From: Boswellia sacra
Lineage: Eukaryota; Streptophyta; Magnoliopsida; Sapindales; Burseraceae
Assembly: GCA_013180625.2 (NCBI GenBank)
Contig: SNVD02002368.1
Location: 62,001 to 126,000, forward strand
Direction of reading: 5' to 3'
DNA length: 64,000 bases
In this document: piece by piece, positions 10,313 through 22,589 of the stretch
Layout: each line of letters begins with the position of its first letter
Position numbering within the stretch: the stretch's first letter is position 1
Position numbers and translations under genes: made by a program
Notes under the pieces: model-generated
Told to the model about the DNA's origin: nothing
Seen by the model: only the letters and a program-made list of their open reading frames with translations
The model's database searches: none

Positions 10313-12026
10313 AAATAGAAAACAATAACATTTATTGGATAAGATACTTTCTACACACTATTTTGGGTATGAAAAATGGGAGAGTCAGTACATTGTGAGC
10401 CAAGTCTAAACTAACTTAAATATAGAAGGATTTTCATCATAAAAATCTTTGGCGTCGTCCAAGTTTTTCCTATTTTGTAGATTAAAGAGTACAGTATTCC
10501 AACTTAGTAGGGCCATGAAGATCTTAGAGAATTCAGCTCACTATGAGGTCTTGTCAAACAGTAAGAGTTGAGCTAAAGTGGAGCTGAGCTAAGTGGTTAG
10601 CTCCGATTTTGGTGGACGCGCTTTAGTACTGAGATTGGAGTATTTGTGTTACGAAGATTTTTTTATTGTCTGAAGTGATTTGCTGCACTTAAATGATTGT
10701 AGTGCTATTGACAATGAGTAGTTTGTTATTGAGAAGCCTGGTATCTGAATTATCCTTTGGTTTATCTTGAATTTGTTGTTTATTGTTGCTTAATTACCCT
10801 TAATTAAATCTTGAGATTACAAAATTGTACTGATCCCAAAATATTGAGACAACAATGAGTAAATATTTTAGAATTAATTAGCGTCACCGACGGAGTCCAC
10901 ACGGTCTTACAAAGAACTAAAAAAATATCAAATAGTTAGTTAAATCAATCAGAAATAATTCAAATAATTTTAAATAATATTACTGGTGGAGTCAGATAAG
11001 TAGTATGTTTCTGTTATTTCGTTGCAATTTGATTATGTTGAATTTTAATTGCTTGATTTTTTTCTTTCCAAATTCATTGCTTTGATCACCAGAAAAATGT
11101 TTCGGTACTGTAAATATTATGTATGAAGATGGGGACGGCAGCTTGTGAACCTTATTTTGAGACCACGTAAGGAAATTCTTTGGCTCTCGTCTTTTGTTGA
11201 ATAAAACGTCTCTTCATTTATAAGCTCAGTTAAAGTATTGTGGATAAGAGCGGTAAAAGAAATTAATGGAACTCTTCGCTCATCTCATTTGCTAGTCTGG
11301 TCAAACTTAATTGCGTTTTCAATGCGCGAACAGTCAATGTAATTTCTTGAGAAGTTTCATTTTTTATTTATTTATTTTTTACATCATAATACACAAGAAT
11401 AAAAGAGTCCCTATGCTTAAAATTGATACTGCTATGCTAAGTCCCCTTGGCGGCTTACTTCTCATTGAATTTATATGAAACTAACCTCACACGTCTTCAA
11501 ATTAGCTTTCTTTTTTTTTTTTTAATAATTTCTTCCTCGATTTGGTAGATTTGAAGAAGTTGTTTTCTTAGAGAGAAAATGATTCGGTGCATGTAGCTGT
11601 GCCAAATATGTTCGGGGAGAACTCCCATTTGACTCTGATCAATGGTAAATTACGTTATCATGATTTCCCTCAATTTTGTTAATTTTTGTCCATTTCTTTT
11701 TTTAATGAATTTTTTTTAAATTGTGAATTTAAAGATTCTTTATAGAATATGATAATTTATCAACTGAACCCATATTAACTGAAAATGCAACTGGGCAGGA
11801 ACTTTGTTAAGAAGGTTCGAATGTGATTGCTTTTTGGAACATTTATTTATGAAGAATCCTTGCCTGTGTGTGATTATGTGATATTTTGAATTTTTTATTT
11901 TGTAATAGTCCTTAATGAGACTATTTTTGTTGCAGTTCCCTTGTTTTTTTTTTAAAGATGAATTTGTTTATTTTCTTTTGTTTTTGATTTGCTAACCATG
12001 TTATGTTTATTCACAAGATAAAAAAT
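10313..12026. other. intergenic flank of the copia element
   Basis: No convincing ORF, RNA gene or repeat end was found. Short T-rich and A-rich tracts are present. Base composition is less extreme than in 266-1560, so part could be old host intergenic or intronic DNA. Confidence 0.45.
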
Positions 12027-12991
12027 TGTTAGTGTCAATATGACATGTGGCAAACTTCATGCATGTGCAATACAGGTGATCAATATTTGTTTTGTCAACT
12101 TGTGATAAAAACATGTGTGTTATTCTTTTTTCTAATACATTATAAAATATTTATTTTAGGAAAAGAATTGATTGATTGATTTATGTGATTTTTGGAAAGG
12201 TTTTATCTTGATTGTCAATCAATTTTATGATTAAGATATTTTTGATAAATACTTATCTTGATTGATTGATTATCTTAATTGATTACCAATCACTTACTTG
12301 AATGTAATATGTTTGTTAATTATCCAAGTGATTGAGATATACCTTCCTATTTTATATGATCTTTACCTAATCATCTCATTTAGGTTTTTTAGGAAATTGA
12401 TAATGATTGAATTTGATGATTACATGCTTCATATAGCTATTTACATAGCTTATATAAGGGATATGCAGTCAAGGCTTGGCTGGTGTGCAGAACCAAAAGA
12501 ATCATTCGAGTATGTTATTTCCTTTGTCATTCATTAATAAACGCTTTATGGTTCAGTGAGTTAATATTGTGTATGACTCATATGTGTTGAGTATGTACAC
12601 AGATTTGATTTATAGTGTTATTAGAGTCGTGTGAGCTTAACTGAGTTTAGTGATCACATTCAGTAAAAGTGATATTGGATATGTCTGACTAAACTAATGT
12701 AGTTATATCAGTCATAATTGAGGAGTGTAGCATTAGAAGAGATGTGTGAAGGACTATGATTATGATAAAGGGTAATCAAGTTTGCATAGTTTAAGTTAGT
12801 GAGTGAGCGGGTCTCTACCACTATAAAGAGTCATAAGTTGAGTGTAAACACATATAACATAGTGGATTGTGATTTTTTTGCTCGTGGATATAAGTTTTGT
12901 TTTAGTCGAATCACGTAAAATCTTCTATTTCATTTTACTTTACTGTTTTCAGTTAAGTTATTGTTAACCATCCATACTGTAAAAACTAACA
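12027..12991 (+). repeat. 5' LTR of the copia element
   Basis: The 965-bp LTR is uninterrupted (TG…CA) and serves as the template for recognising the two insertions in the 3' LTR. A TATA-box-like CTTATATAAGGG lies near 12449-12460. The 79-codon ORF at 12298-12537 is inside the LTR and is not a gene. Confidence 0.92.
12449..12460 (+). promoter_or_regulatory. LTR TATA box candidate
   Basis: CTTATATAAGGG in the 5' LTR is conserved as CTTATATAAGGA at the equivalent place in the 3' LTR (about 39382), as expected for the core promoter of the retroelement. Confidence 0.55.
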
Positions 12992-12992
12992 A

Positions 12993-13005
12993 TTGGTATC
13001 AAAGC
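12993..13005 (+). promoter_or_regulatory. primer-binding site (initiator Met-tRNA)
   Basis: TTGGTATCAAAGC starts one or two bases after the LTR end CTAACA and matches the plant iMet-tRNA PBS with one difference. Confidence 0.85.
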
Positions 13006-13051
13006 AAGTACATCGACATACTAGTATAGATGAAATATTTCTTCTACAGGT

Positions 13052-13235
13052 ATGGAAGGACTATGGAATAGAAGTTCAGTTGCTCAACCACCATTACTAA
13101 AAGATAGAAATTATGCCTATTGGAAGGTCAAAATGAAGATTTTCATGAAATCCTTTAATGATAAAGTCTAGATAAGTGTTGTTCATGGTTGGATGCCACC
13201 AACAAAGACCAATAAAGCTGGGCAACAAGTGAAAA
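13052..13235 (+). pseudogene. copia gag, N-terminal part (interrupted)
   Basis: Starting at ATG 13052 the frame reads MEGLWNRSSVAQPPLL, then KDRNYAYWKVKMKIFM, the typical start of plant copia Gag. A TAG stop occurs in the segment ending FNDKV. The frame continues readable (PPTKTNKAGQQVK) until the CACTA element inserts at 13236. The reading resumes after 27494, with AAA present on both sides as the CACTA target duplication. Gag would form the virus-like particle. This copy is dead from both the stop and the insertion. Confidence 0.85.
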
Positions 13236-13470
13236 CACTACAAGAAAAAAGGCCATATTTGGCGGTCATAAAAACGCCACCAATGGCACCGCCAAATATG
13301 GTGATTTTGACAATATTTGACGGTCGGTCAAAACGTCAAATATAGTGTAAATTAAATATCACATAAAAGCGCCAAATATAACTCAAAAAATACTGTACAA
13401 AAAATCACATATTTGTCACTTTTTTGACAAATTTAATGGCTTCCAACGGTCAAAATTTTTGAATTGTACC

Positions 13471-14145
13471 ATATTTATCACTTTTTGTCCGATAAATATA
13501 GCTTGCTAACGGTCAAATTTTTTAAATTTTATCATATTTGACGCTTTTTGACCGATAAATATGATTATATTTTGAACTGTACCATATTTATCGCTTTTTG
13601 CCCGATAAATATGGCTTGCTAACGGTCAAATTTTTTAAAATTCACCATATTTGACGCTTTTTGACCGATAAATATGATTCCATTTTGAATTGTATTATAT
13701 TTATCGCTTTTTGCCTGATAAATTTAGCATGCTAACGGTCAAATTTTTTAAAATTCATCATATTTGACGTTTTTTGACCGATAAATATGATCATTTTTTG
13801 AATTGTATCATATTTATCGCTTTTTATCCGATGTATATGGCTTGCTGACAGTCAATTTTTTTTTAATTTCATCATATTTGGTGCTTGTTGACCGATAAAT
13901 ATGATTCCATTTTGTATTTTACTATATTTATCGCTTTTTGCCCGATAAATATGGCTTCCTAAAGGTTAAATTTTTTAATTTTCTTCATATTTGGCGCTTG
14001 TTAACCGATAAATATGATTCCATTTTGTATTGCACCATATTTATCGCTTTTTACCCGATAAATATGGCTTGCTAACGACAGATATGGTTCTTGCTGCTTA
14101 AGAAACACAACAGTACTAATATTTGTTATTTTTCTACCTTGTGCG
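13471..14145. repeat. subterminal 113-bp tandem array of the CACTA element, 6 copies
   Basis: ATATTTATCxCTTTTTG recurs at 13471, 13584, 13697, 13810, 13924 and 14037 (period 113-114). Each copy contains a CCGATAAATATGGCTTGC variant, an ACGGTCAAATTTTTT block and a TTTGACGCTTTTTGACCG block in alternating orientation. In CACTA elements subterminal repeats bind the element's DNA-binding transposase subunit. That role here is inferred. Confidence 0.88.
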
Positions 14146-15329
14146 ATTTTGTCAATACTCCAATTTGGCATATACAACACACACAAATATCTCCTGTCCT
14201 AAATTTATCATACACTATTGAAATAAATGATCTGTGTGAGTGTTTAATTAAAAAGAGATATAAATGGTTCTTTGTAACAATCATAACAGTAAACATGTCA
14301 ACAAGCAAATTAAATAGTATCAGAAGAAGAACAATTTATGGGATCAAAGTCATCAAGCAATGCATAAGAACAATAAGAATATCTTCTGATTGCATTTGTG
14401 CATAAGGTACATGGCAAAAAGGACAATGTAGTCAATCATCAGATGTAAAAGTGCAGTAAGAACTAGCCATCTTTCTTCAGAGGTCATACAACTGCACTAA
14501 GAATTAGAAACATTTCTTCGGAGTTCCACAAACCTGATGCTTGGCAATTGAGAAAAATGCAGATAATTATACCACCATTTGTTACCATGAAGCATCATGC
14601 AAATTAATCCTAACAATAAGTATATCCCTTCTGTTGCTGAGAAAATTGGAAAAAAGGTGAGGGAAACAAAAGTTCGCATCATAGTCCCCAAGAGTGAGCC
14701 TTGAGGGAACAAAGTTTTGCACTAAACTGAAATTAAAACAAGAATTTTGCTACGTTTTGTGGGGATGCCATATATCAAAAGCTAACCAACTAAAATCAGT
14801 TTCTTGACAGTGCGAAGGTTGAAAGAGATGATATTAGCCCAACATGCCTTTTAATGGATACGTCTAGGTTCTAAACAGAAAAATAAAGGAATAAATTCTT
14901 CATTTCCTGCAGGTTCAATTATCTCTATCTATAAACTTGGACTAAAGCAAATTATTGAGTGCCACTGAGCATGTTATAATCAGAACAAAAGGAAAGAAGG
15001 AGAGAAGGGAAAAGAATATAATATATAATATATGAACTTCTCTTTGGCTCCTTTCCCTACTTGATTGAAAACGATAACTAGACCAACAGTTAAGGCATTA
15101 CATTCCCAGCAAGATAAATAATTTTCCATTTCAAATAGGGCCAACTATAAGCAAACCCATGATTTGGAATAACAAAAAACTTTTTACTAAGTAGAATCAC
15201 AAAAATTCTAATTTATCTTATATATATGATTTCTTTAATCTAGTTTTAGAGAGCTTACCACTTGCAAGGAAAAAAAAATTCAAACAATTAAAATTTGTGT
15301 GCCTAGAAAATAATAGACAAGATGTAAAC
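14146..15329. other. CACTA interior without recognised exons
   Basis: Several short ORFs on both strands, none with a recognisable family. It lies downstream of the last captured exons on the minus strand and could be the 3' part of the unidentified captured gene at 15330-15706. No terminal repeats were found. Confidence 0.4.
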
Positions 15330-15706
15330 CTGCAGCATCCAATGCACGGATTGATTCACAGAAAGCATTAGCTCTCTCACGGCGACGCATTACGTCACTT
15401 GAAGAAATTGGCACAGCTGAAAGTTGGAAAATCTTGGATAACAGATGTATATCACGCTGAGGAAAAAACAGCTTAAACCAAGGTACCAGTAAAATGCTAA
15501 GATAGCTAAACAGACGGCAGATATTCTTCTAACAATAAAGAGTTCTACTGAAGCAACAATCTCAGTAAAGATTTTAGGATATAATCACGGAGTCTATCAG
15601 TTGTATGAGGTACTGCCACCACCAATGCTCGGACCACAGCAACAGTAGCTTCATGGGATCCATCTTCAAGAAAAGCATCCATTTGAATACGTATCTTATC
15701 AACAAT
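15330..15706 (-). pseudogene. captured exons of an unidentified conserved helical protein
   Basis: Two exons read well on the minus strand. Exon A (about 15706-15571) starts after a TAG acceptor and includes VDKIRIQMDAFLEDGSHEA and VVRALVVAVPHTTDRLRDYI. Exon B (15456-15330) lies between a TTTCCTCAG acceptor and a CAG/GTTTAC donor and includes SKIFQLSAVPISSSDVMRRR and ERANAFCESIRALDAA. Both look like conserved alpha-helical sequence and may be one gene, but I cannot name the family. Exon A runs on into LKSLLRL and then a stop, so the copy is probably degraded. Confidence 0.6.
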
Positions 15707-15992
15707 CTACAAGATTCAAATTTTCCACCTTGAATAAAATGCAGAACAAGCATTGAGACTAAGTGTGTTTGTTATTCCTTCAATAACTTTTCCACCTTGC
15801 AGAACAGATTTTAAAGTTGACTTATAGTAATCATGTAGGTATCTAGGGTATAACCTACTTCTTTCAGTTTTAAAGTTGTTTTATAGCATCCAGATATAAC
15901 GTAAGAAATTTGAAGGATTTTTAGAAATTCAACTAAGCTACTACACATGATGCGGATACAGGAATAGTTCGAAGTAATATGAAAATATTTAC

Positions 15993-16363
15993 CTTAACAG
16001 CGTCCTCTGGGTTGTTCTTTACAAGTGCGTAAGCAAGCCGTGCATCCACCCCTAAGCATGGACATAGTAATTGGTCATTCAACAATGATTATAGCAATAA
16101 TAAGAAAACCTAAGAAGCAAATATCATCATAGAACCATATGAAAAACGATTCTTCTATGAGAAAATAGAAAAGCCTAAGTCCACATAGAGGAATAAGGCC
16201 CAAGCAAGGGCAAGAACATGAAAATGAGTTGTTAAAAATCTCAAGAGAATAACTTACCGTAAATCCAACCCTTGCAGATGGAGGCAATGTTTTTGGATAG
16301 TCTTGCATCATACACTCAAGTCGAGTTGAGGACTTGAATACAGATTTGGTAGCATCTTTGTAT
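15993..16363 (-). pseudogene. USP: captured fragment of UDP-sugar pyrophosphorylase
   Basis: The minus-strand exon 16363-16258 (acceptor GCAG, donor GTAAGT) encodes [20 protein letters not shown] followed by ARVGFT. I recognise this as the segment of plant UDP-sugar pyrophosphorylase, which makes UDP-sugars from sugar-1-phosphates and UTP in the cytosol. A second exon (16051-15993) encodes ARLAYALVKNNPEDAVK, matching the next segment (LAYAPVKNNPEDAAK in my recollection of the family). Only about 55 codons of an enzyme of around 600 residues are present, with introns retained. It cannot be catalytic. Confidence 0.8.
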
Positions 16364-16769
16364 CTGCAATGAAACAAATGACATGATATTGGAGACAATT
16401 TCAGGGTAACACTTCTATTCGTATAAAGAATAAACTTGCAAAACAAAGACATAAATGCATAAGAGCATCACTGAAGGAAAAAGCATAAACAACCTATTAA
16501 GGATCTCACAGCTCTCATTGATTCAAGAATGACCAACTCATTGTTTTTATTTTAGTCAATTTAAACACTGGTTTCTAAGGAAACTAACATTTTCAACATG
16601 AACAAAAGTTGGCACACAAAGATATTTGATCATGAAGGAAAAAGCACACAAGCAGACAAATATCCTCAACTATAACTTTTATTTACTTTCAGGTGAGTCA
16701 CATATAATAAACATCACAAACTAAATACACTATCTTCTTCAGCTGTACAAGAATTGGTCAAAGAAGTAA

Positions 16770-17186
16770 CTACCTGCTCTACTGGTCTACTCTAAGCTGG
16801 TGGAACAGATGTGTTAGCAGAAACACCAGACCCTGATAGTATACCTTTAAGAATGCCACTGATCCCTAAGAGAAGCAAAGTTTTAGCACCAAGCGGGGAA
16901 CCATTAGCACAAGTGGAAAGCAATCGGATTAAACCCTGCATTCAGAAAAATCAGAATCATTGCCTTCATTCAATGCTTCTAAAAATCAATGTATGATAGT
17001 AGAAATCAAATTTACTACATATGTTGGCGTGCTAAGAGATGCTTGTCCACCACCAGCGTTACTGGTTGAAATGAGAGAGGCAGCTTATGTGACCAGTCCA
17101 TGATTGCATTACTCATCCAACTTATCTAGAGACAATGCAAATGCTTTAGCAATTCGAGCCAAACAAACAGAAGCATGCTCCAACAC
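16770..17186 (-). pseudogene. UPL3: captured fragment of HECT E3 ubiquitin ligase UPL3
   Basis: Two minus-strand exons match the armadillo-repeat region of UPL3, a HECT-type E3 linked to trichome development. Exon A (17186 to about 17022) encodes LEHASVCLARIAKAFA, then NHGLVT and AASLISTSNAGGGQ, with two in-frame stops (after KLDE and after GLVT). Exon B (about 16936-16770) encodes GLIRLLSTCANGSPLGAKTL, LLLGISGILKGILSGSG and VSANTSVPPA, followed by another stop. The HECT catalytic domain is absent. An intron lies between, so capture was from genomic DNA. Confidence 0.85.
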
Positions 17187-17278
17187 CTACAAACACAACA
17201 AATTGCTGATGATGAATATTAAGAGAATACCAAATGGGAAGGTATTTCTCTAGTCATGAATCTATAACTCAGTATTCA

Positions 17279-17497
17279 TCATATTTGGTTGGGTAATAGA
17301 TCGCCTTCTTCTTTTGAAGCAATCTTGAAACTAACAACAAATTCTGGGTTAATATGGGTATTAACATTCATATTCCAAACTATATAATGTCTTGGATTTT
17401 GTGGATCATCAACTTCACTATCAAAATCCTCTTTGCTGGGATGAAATCCTCTGCCTAGCAAGCCTGGATTGACATCAGTTCCAATTATTAGGCCCAA
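17279..17497 (-). pseudogene. captured fragment of RCD1/SRO-type PARP-like protein
   Basis: The 72-codon frame contains GFHPSKEDFDSEVDDPQNPR and HYIVWNMNVNTHINPEFVVS followed by FK. This is the C-terminal part of the PARP-like fold in RCD1/SRO proteins, plant-specific stress regulators that bind transcription factors. The N-terminal WWE and C-terminal RST domains are absent. The frame has no internal stop. Whether RCD1 or another SRO was the source cannot be decided from this stretch. Confidence 0.78.
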
Positions 17498-17499
17498 AA

Positions 17500-19615
17500 T
17501 GATATTTAAAAATTAAAAAATAAATAACAAAAATAAGCAAAAAGCCCTATCAAACAATGAATATCGATGAATGCTATCAAAGTTTAAGGAAAAATAATCT
17601 ATAAGATAAAATTTTGGCCAGAACTGCCCATAGATTAACGCCCTCAGCATTTGCCTCAACTATTCTTGCTCAACATTTGACAATCTATTTCACTTTCAAA
17701 TAAATCCATCCTAAAAATCATAGTAGTTGCTCAACACATTGGAGGCTGAAAACTAAGAGTGTGTGTGTGTGTGTGTGGAGGACCGACAAACAAACTTCCA
17801 ACTATTATCATAAGATCATAAACCCATGTCCTTATTCAGATAACAACAAAATCTATTATATTCATGGAATTTAATTAATTATGACAAGAGTTGTTGAAAT
17901 ATTTAATTCAGAACATTGCAATTGAGAGGTCAAAAACGGGCAGAAAAAAACTTTCCTAACTATAATGGTTATGCTTTGAGAATCCCTATTACCATATAGC
18001 TAAAGTTAAAACTACAAGACTTGTTATAACTTCTCATACTCGTAGAACCTATGTTAGATTTCCTCTCAACTTTCAATTGACTTTAAACCTGTTTTAGCTC
18101 CTAACTTCCCTTGCCGTTTAATCATAACAATAGATCAAGAATGAGATGATAAGCTAATATGAGGTGCAAATTCACATTTCTTTTATTTTCACTATGCTTC
18201 AAGAAGAAAAAGACAAAGACTTGCTTTATCATGACTACATGTTCCACAATCACCAATGACTAAAAGCAACACCCCACATTGGCACATTCTAATATTTCAC
18301 CACATCAGTTTCTAAGGAGAAAAGTTCCCATAAAAGATTCCCATTTACGCCTATACCATCAAGTAAATTGGGCATCTTAACAATATACTTCTGATGATTA
18401 TCATTCAAAAGGTTCCATACAGCATTTATTATCCGCAATGTTTCAGATATCTAGTAACAATCAGAACATTCCCCTATGAAAGAAAAATAGTTTAATCACC
18501 AGAAGCTCCACTCAGTTCCTAACTATTCCGCTGAAAATAACAAAGAGACAGAAGAAAAAGAACTCAAGCACAAATCAAGTTTCAATTTTTTTCTTATTTT
18601 GCAACGTTTTCTTCTGAACCAAAATTAACCCAGATGAGTTTGTTCAACAACACTTCCATTACACATTCAAGAACAACAAGATCTAACCTTTACGTGATGC
18701 ATTTCAGTATGTATAAAATAACAATAATACAGATAGCAATACAAGGTGAGGGTAATAAGAAAACTTACAAATAGTGGTATTTTACATACCGACTTGTAAA
18801 AGAAGCTAAAGCTGACGCAAAGAACAGAAACAGTGGCAAAATCAGAGAAAGCAAACAAAAACAATACTTGAAGTTGGGTGAAGAAGAAGGAGAACAACAA
18901 AAACCTTAACCTCTCAGGCTTTGTATTTTAACGTTACAGACCATTCAGAAACGTTTCATATTATGAAAATACATGGAGATTCAGAACATAGTCAGATCCA
19001 GGGGAATGAAATAAAAAAAAGAAAAGTTTTTTTGGCAAATACATAATTAAAATGACTAGAACTTGATCAGTTCAATTTCTTTTTCCATAACAAATGATAC
19101 TTTTTGACATTAATAAATTTACTGAGCTTCAGACAAAATGCTATTCAAGAATTTCATAACACAATTGAAAAAACATACAAAAGGTATATTTTAGGTTAGA
19201 CTTAGTTTTATTCTTCCCCTAAATTCAACTGATCTCTTATAACATAAATGCAGCTCCAGTAACTCTCAGTAAAAATGATAAGAACAAAGCTCTCAAAACC
19301 ACTTTAGAAAATCAAATGGTTATACCAAGGTATTACATATTCAGGGAACATGTGGTCAGCAATAATCATAAATCGTTATAATCCAAGCATGAGTAAATGA
19401 ACAAAAGTACACATTCAAAACCTTTATTGTTCATGAGTTACCGAATATGCAATATACATGTATCAACTAATGTATAGTAATATATTGCACAAAAGAAATA
19501 AACAAATATTTGATACCTTAGAGACAAAAACACGCATGATCCATTTCCTTAGATTAGGCATCAGGTCTGGGTTCATATTAGGAAATCAACTAAATCAAGT
19601 CCATATAAATACTTA
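17500..19615. other. CACTA interior without recognised exons
   Basis: A GT microsatellite lies at about 17759-17779. Otherwise the region is AT-rich and intron-like, with no frame I recognise. It sits between the RCD1/SRO and HUB2 fragments and may be intron or flanking DNA captured with one of them. Confidence 0.45.
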
Positions 19616-21382
19616 CCTCTTACACGTTTAAGCTTAGATTTGCCTTTTAAATCATTGTCTTGATGGCTCCGTAGTTTCCTTGCCAATGATTTGTGCTTCA
19701 AGTGAAGATCATTTAGTGCTGATCTCAAACTTTTAACTTCTAACTCCAAGTCACTAGATGACTTTTGTTTGCATGAGCCTAGCAAAATTTGCAGTGTACA
19801 TGGGAAACTGAGGAACAAATCTTGCAAGAAAAAGATTACAACTTACAATGCAGAACAAATATTTTCTCACAACACTCACCATCTCCCACCACGCCTTTCA
19901 CAGTAGTAGAATATAGCCCATCCTTCAGATACCACAGGTTGTCAACAGCAGCTACTATATTACATAAGATGTTCTTAGTCTTCTCATAGGCGATTTCTCT
20001 ATCTTCTTCCATTTGATTAGGGCAATTATCTACAGAGGAACTTTCAGTTGCTCCAGTTTCTATAAGTCGACTGAGGAAAGCATCATGGGGGGGATAAGGA
20101 CTTCCATCTGACAATTGAATTTAAATTACAGAGAATCAGAAAAAGTAGTACAGTAGAGAGTAACAGGCAAGGAAAGCAAAGGAACCAAAAAAAAAAAGCG
20201 TGGTAGGTAATCTCACCCTCCTCCTTAACTGATACACATCTAAAATCTTGTCCACTTCTTGACTCTCTTGCCCGGATAGAACATGATTCCATGTCAGTGA
20301 CCAACTATTATAAAAGCATATAATCAATTTTCCATAGGGCAAAACACAACACTATAGGCATAAAGCCACGAGATATTGCATACTTTTATTTCAAATCTTT
20401 TCTTTTCTTTCATTCTTCTTTTACCTGTTAACTTATTTATTTTTTGCATCAAAAGAAGAAAAGTAAAATAAAAACCTAGGGTATTACCTCTTCCCAATAG
20501 TTATTCACCACCTTTAATGTGGAATCATAAGGTTGTTGTCTCTCCTTCAGTTGAGTGAACTTATTGTCAAGAGCAGAATACTCAATCTTCTGGGCCTCTA
20601 ACTTCTGAACAAGCTTTTGATTTTGGAAGTGAAGGACAACAGTATCAAGCTGCATTACGAAAAAGAAAAGGTTCAAACAAACAAGTTGTAATAGAAGAAA
20701 GTAAATCACAGCAACAACCGAACTAATCACAAAAAATTAGTAAACAAAAACTTTTTCTTATATTAATAAGAAGAAACGCCTCCAAACAAATTATCCCAAC
20801 AAACATACAGCCTGCTGCACAGTCAAAATTGCAATAACAAAAAAGGAGGTCATCACGTAAAAATGGATACATTCTCCACGTCTACTGATATATTTCATAA
20901 ATAAATGAATCATGGCGAAGTTGTCCCAGTTACAAGCTAAAGAAAACACACTCAAATTGAAAAGAGGCATTCAATTCACAGCGCAACTAAAATTTGAAGC
21001 TTGAAAAAAGTATCATTACAATAACTCAACATTGAAATACCAACCACGAATATAACAGAAATTCAATAACTACTCTTCAATTGAATCAATAAAGCAAATA
21101 AGCATAGAATTTCCTAATTGTTTTATTAATCCCAGATCCAAAACCTTAGAAACGCAATCAAGAAACACTCAAAAACTGAAAATTAGAAACGAAACATCAA
21201 AATCAGTCAGGTAGCAAAGCAAAACACACAAATGAACGACAATCAAAAGAAAAAATATAGAAGAAATGTACCTTTGTGTCCTCGGATGAAGGAAAAAATA
21301 GATGCTTCTTAGCGGTAGCGGCAGTTGGTGATATGGAACTGAAGTGGAGCCATTTTCGGGCTGGCTCACCTGTGCTCCCCAT
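19616..21382 (-). pseudogene. HUB2: captured 5' portion of HUB2-type E3 ligase (BRE1 homologue)
   Basis: Five minus-strand exons in the right order match the N-terminal coiled-coil half of HUB2, the RING E3 that mono-ubiquitinates histone H2B. Exon 1 (21382-21272) starts at the ATG with MGSTGEPARKW and SSISPTAATAKK. Exon 2 (20649-20488) has FQNQKLVQKLEAQKIEYSAL. Exon 3 (about 20304-20216) has MESCSIRARESRSGQDF. Exon 4 (about 20112-19880) has DAFLSRLIETGATESSS and NIVAAVDNLWYLKDGL. Exon 5 (about 19778-19616) has KSLRSALNDLHLKHKSLARK. GT-AG borders are present. The C-terminal RING is absent, so no ligase activity is expected. This is the largest and best preserved captured fragment. Confidence 0.88.
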
Positions 21383-22245
21383 TGAAACGCACAATTATTT
21401 AAAATTATTTGGCATATACAAAAATTATTTAAAGAAAAAACCTTAATGTTCAACAAAAACCTTAACGGCAAGGTTAAGATGGATTCAACTGGACTTGTAT
21501 GCCCACACAGGCTCTGTATTTTAACATATACAAAAATTTTTTAAAGAAAAAACCTTAACCTCTCATTTTCTCCAATAATTCCGTATCAGGGAGTTCCAAA
21601 AAAACTACCAAACACGTAAATAATCTAGACAACACTAAGCAAACAACAAAATTCAAGCTTAAACTTCAAAAGATTAAATAAAATTTTATTTGAAAAGAAA
21701 ATACATTGAAAAAATATAAAAAGCAAATGAGGATACACAGCTTATATCCATGCTTGGCCATCCAGAGAAACCTGAAGCAATACCAGATTCCAGTGTTGTT
21801 TGTGAGCACCTGAACAAAACAGAAACTTCAATTCACTTTATCTTCCACGTGACGCCACCAAGTGAGAGCTTTCTCAAGATTCAAATAGCAACAATTATTT
21901 GAAATCAAAAAAACCTAACACCATTTCACTTCGATCGATTCTACATTTGTATTTAAAAAATTAAAATTTGTGGATATTGATACACTACATTGTTATCAAG
22001 TTATTGCCTACACAAAAATTAAAAATTGTCACCAAAATTTCCCAGAAATTAAAACAAGAATTACGAAATCATATTTGAAAGAAAAAATAATAAACCCATT
22101 AACAATAAAGAGAAAATAAAAAATAAAAAAATCAAGCTTTAATTTCTCACTCTTTCCTCCACTTTCTCAACCACCAAACAAGAAGATTATGCAACACAAG
22201 ACAAATCTATCAGAGAAGAGACATAAAAACAAGAGAAAAAAGGGT

Positions 22246-22560
22246 ACTTGACAAGTTTGATTGCGGGTGTATGGGTTTCTTAGGATTCGACAAACCTCTC
22301 CAATAGCACCCTTCCAAGAAACTCGTTGTGATCCCACACCACCCTTCTTGGATTTAGATTTAGGAGCAACAGCTATAGCATAGTCACTTATGCTTGAGAG
22401 GAAGTAAGCAAAGGAAGTAATGCACGCATGGTGGAAGGTGAGGTGAGGGGGAGTGAGAGAAGGGGAACTTGGAGGTGGATTGGTAAAGAGAAGAGCAGCG
22501 GAATGTGGATGCAAGGCTCCATGAGGCCGTATGTTAGGGCTTCAAAGGACAGGAGCGAGA
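22246..22560 (-). pseudogene. captured 5' exon of unknown gene
   Basis: A GC-richer block lies at the 5' side of the HUB2 fragment on the minus strand. One frame (ATG at 22514) encodes a P/S-rich start, then AVAPKSKSKKGGVGSQRVSW and KGAIGEVCRILRNPYTRNQ. A GTAC donor candidate follows. Other frames over the same bases are also open for part of the way, so the frame is not certain. I do not recognise the product. It lies just inside a GGCTAGGG-containing segment near 22614. Confidence 0.4.
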
Positions 22561-22589
22561 GAGGAGATAAGGAAACCTAAAAGTGAAGA

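Noticed and set aside
14091..14405. 104-codon plus ORF just inside the CACTA left end
   Set aside because: No recognisable family, I/T/N/K-rich composition, and overlap with equally long minus frames; likely chance.
18667..18900. 77-codon minus ORF rich in F/L/C
   Set aside because: Hydrophobic, low-complexity translation of A-rich plus-strand DNA in an intron-like region; no family recognised.
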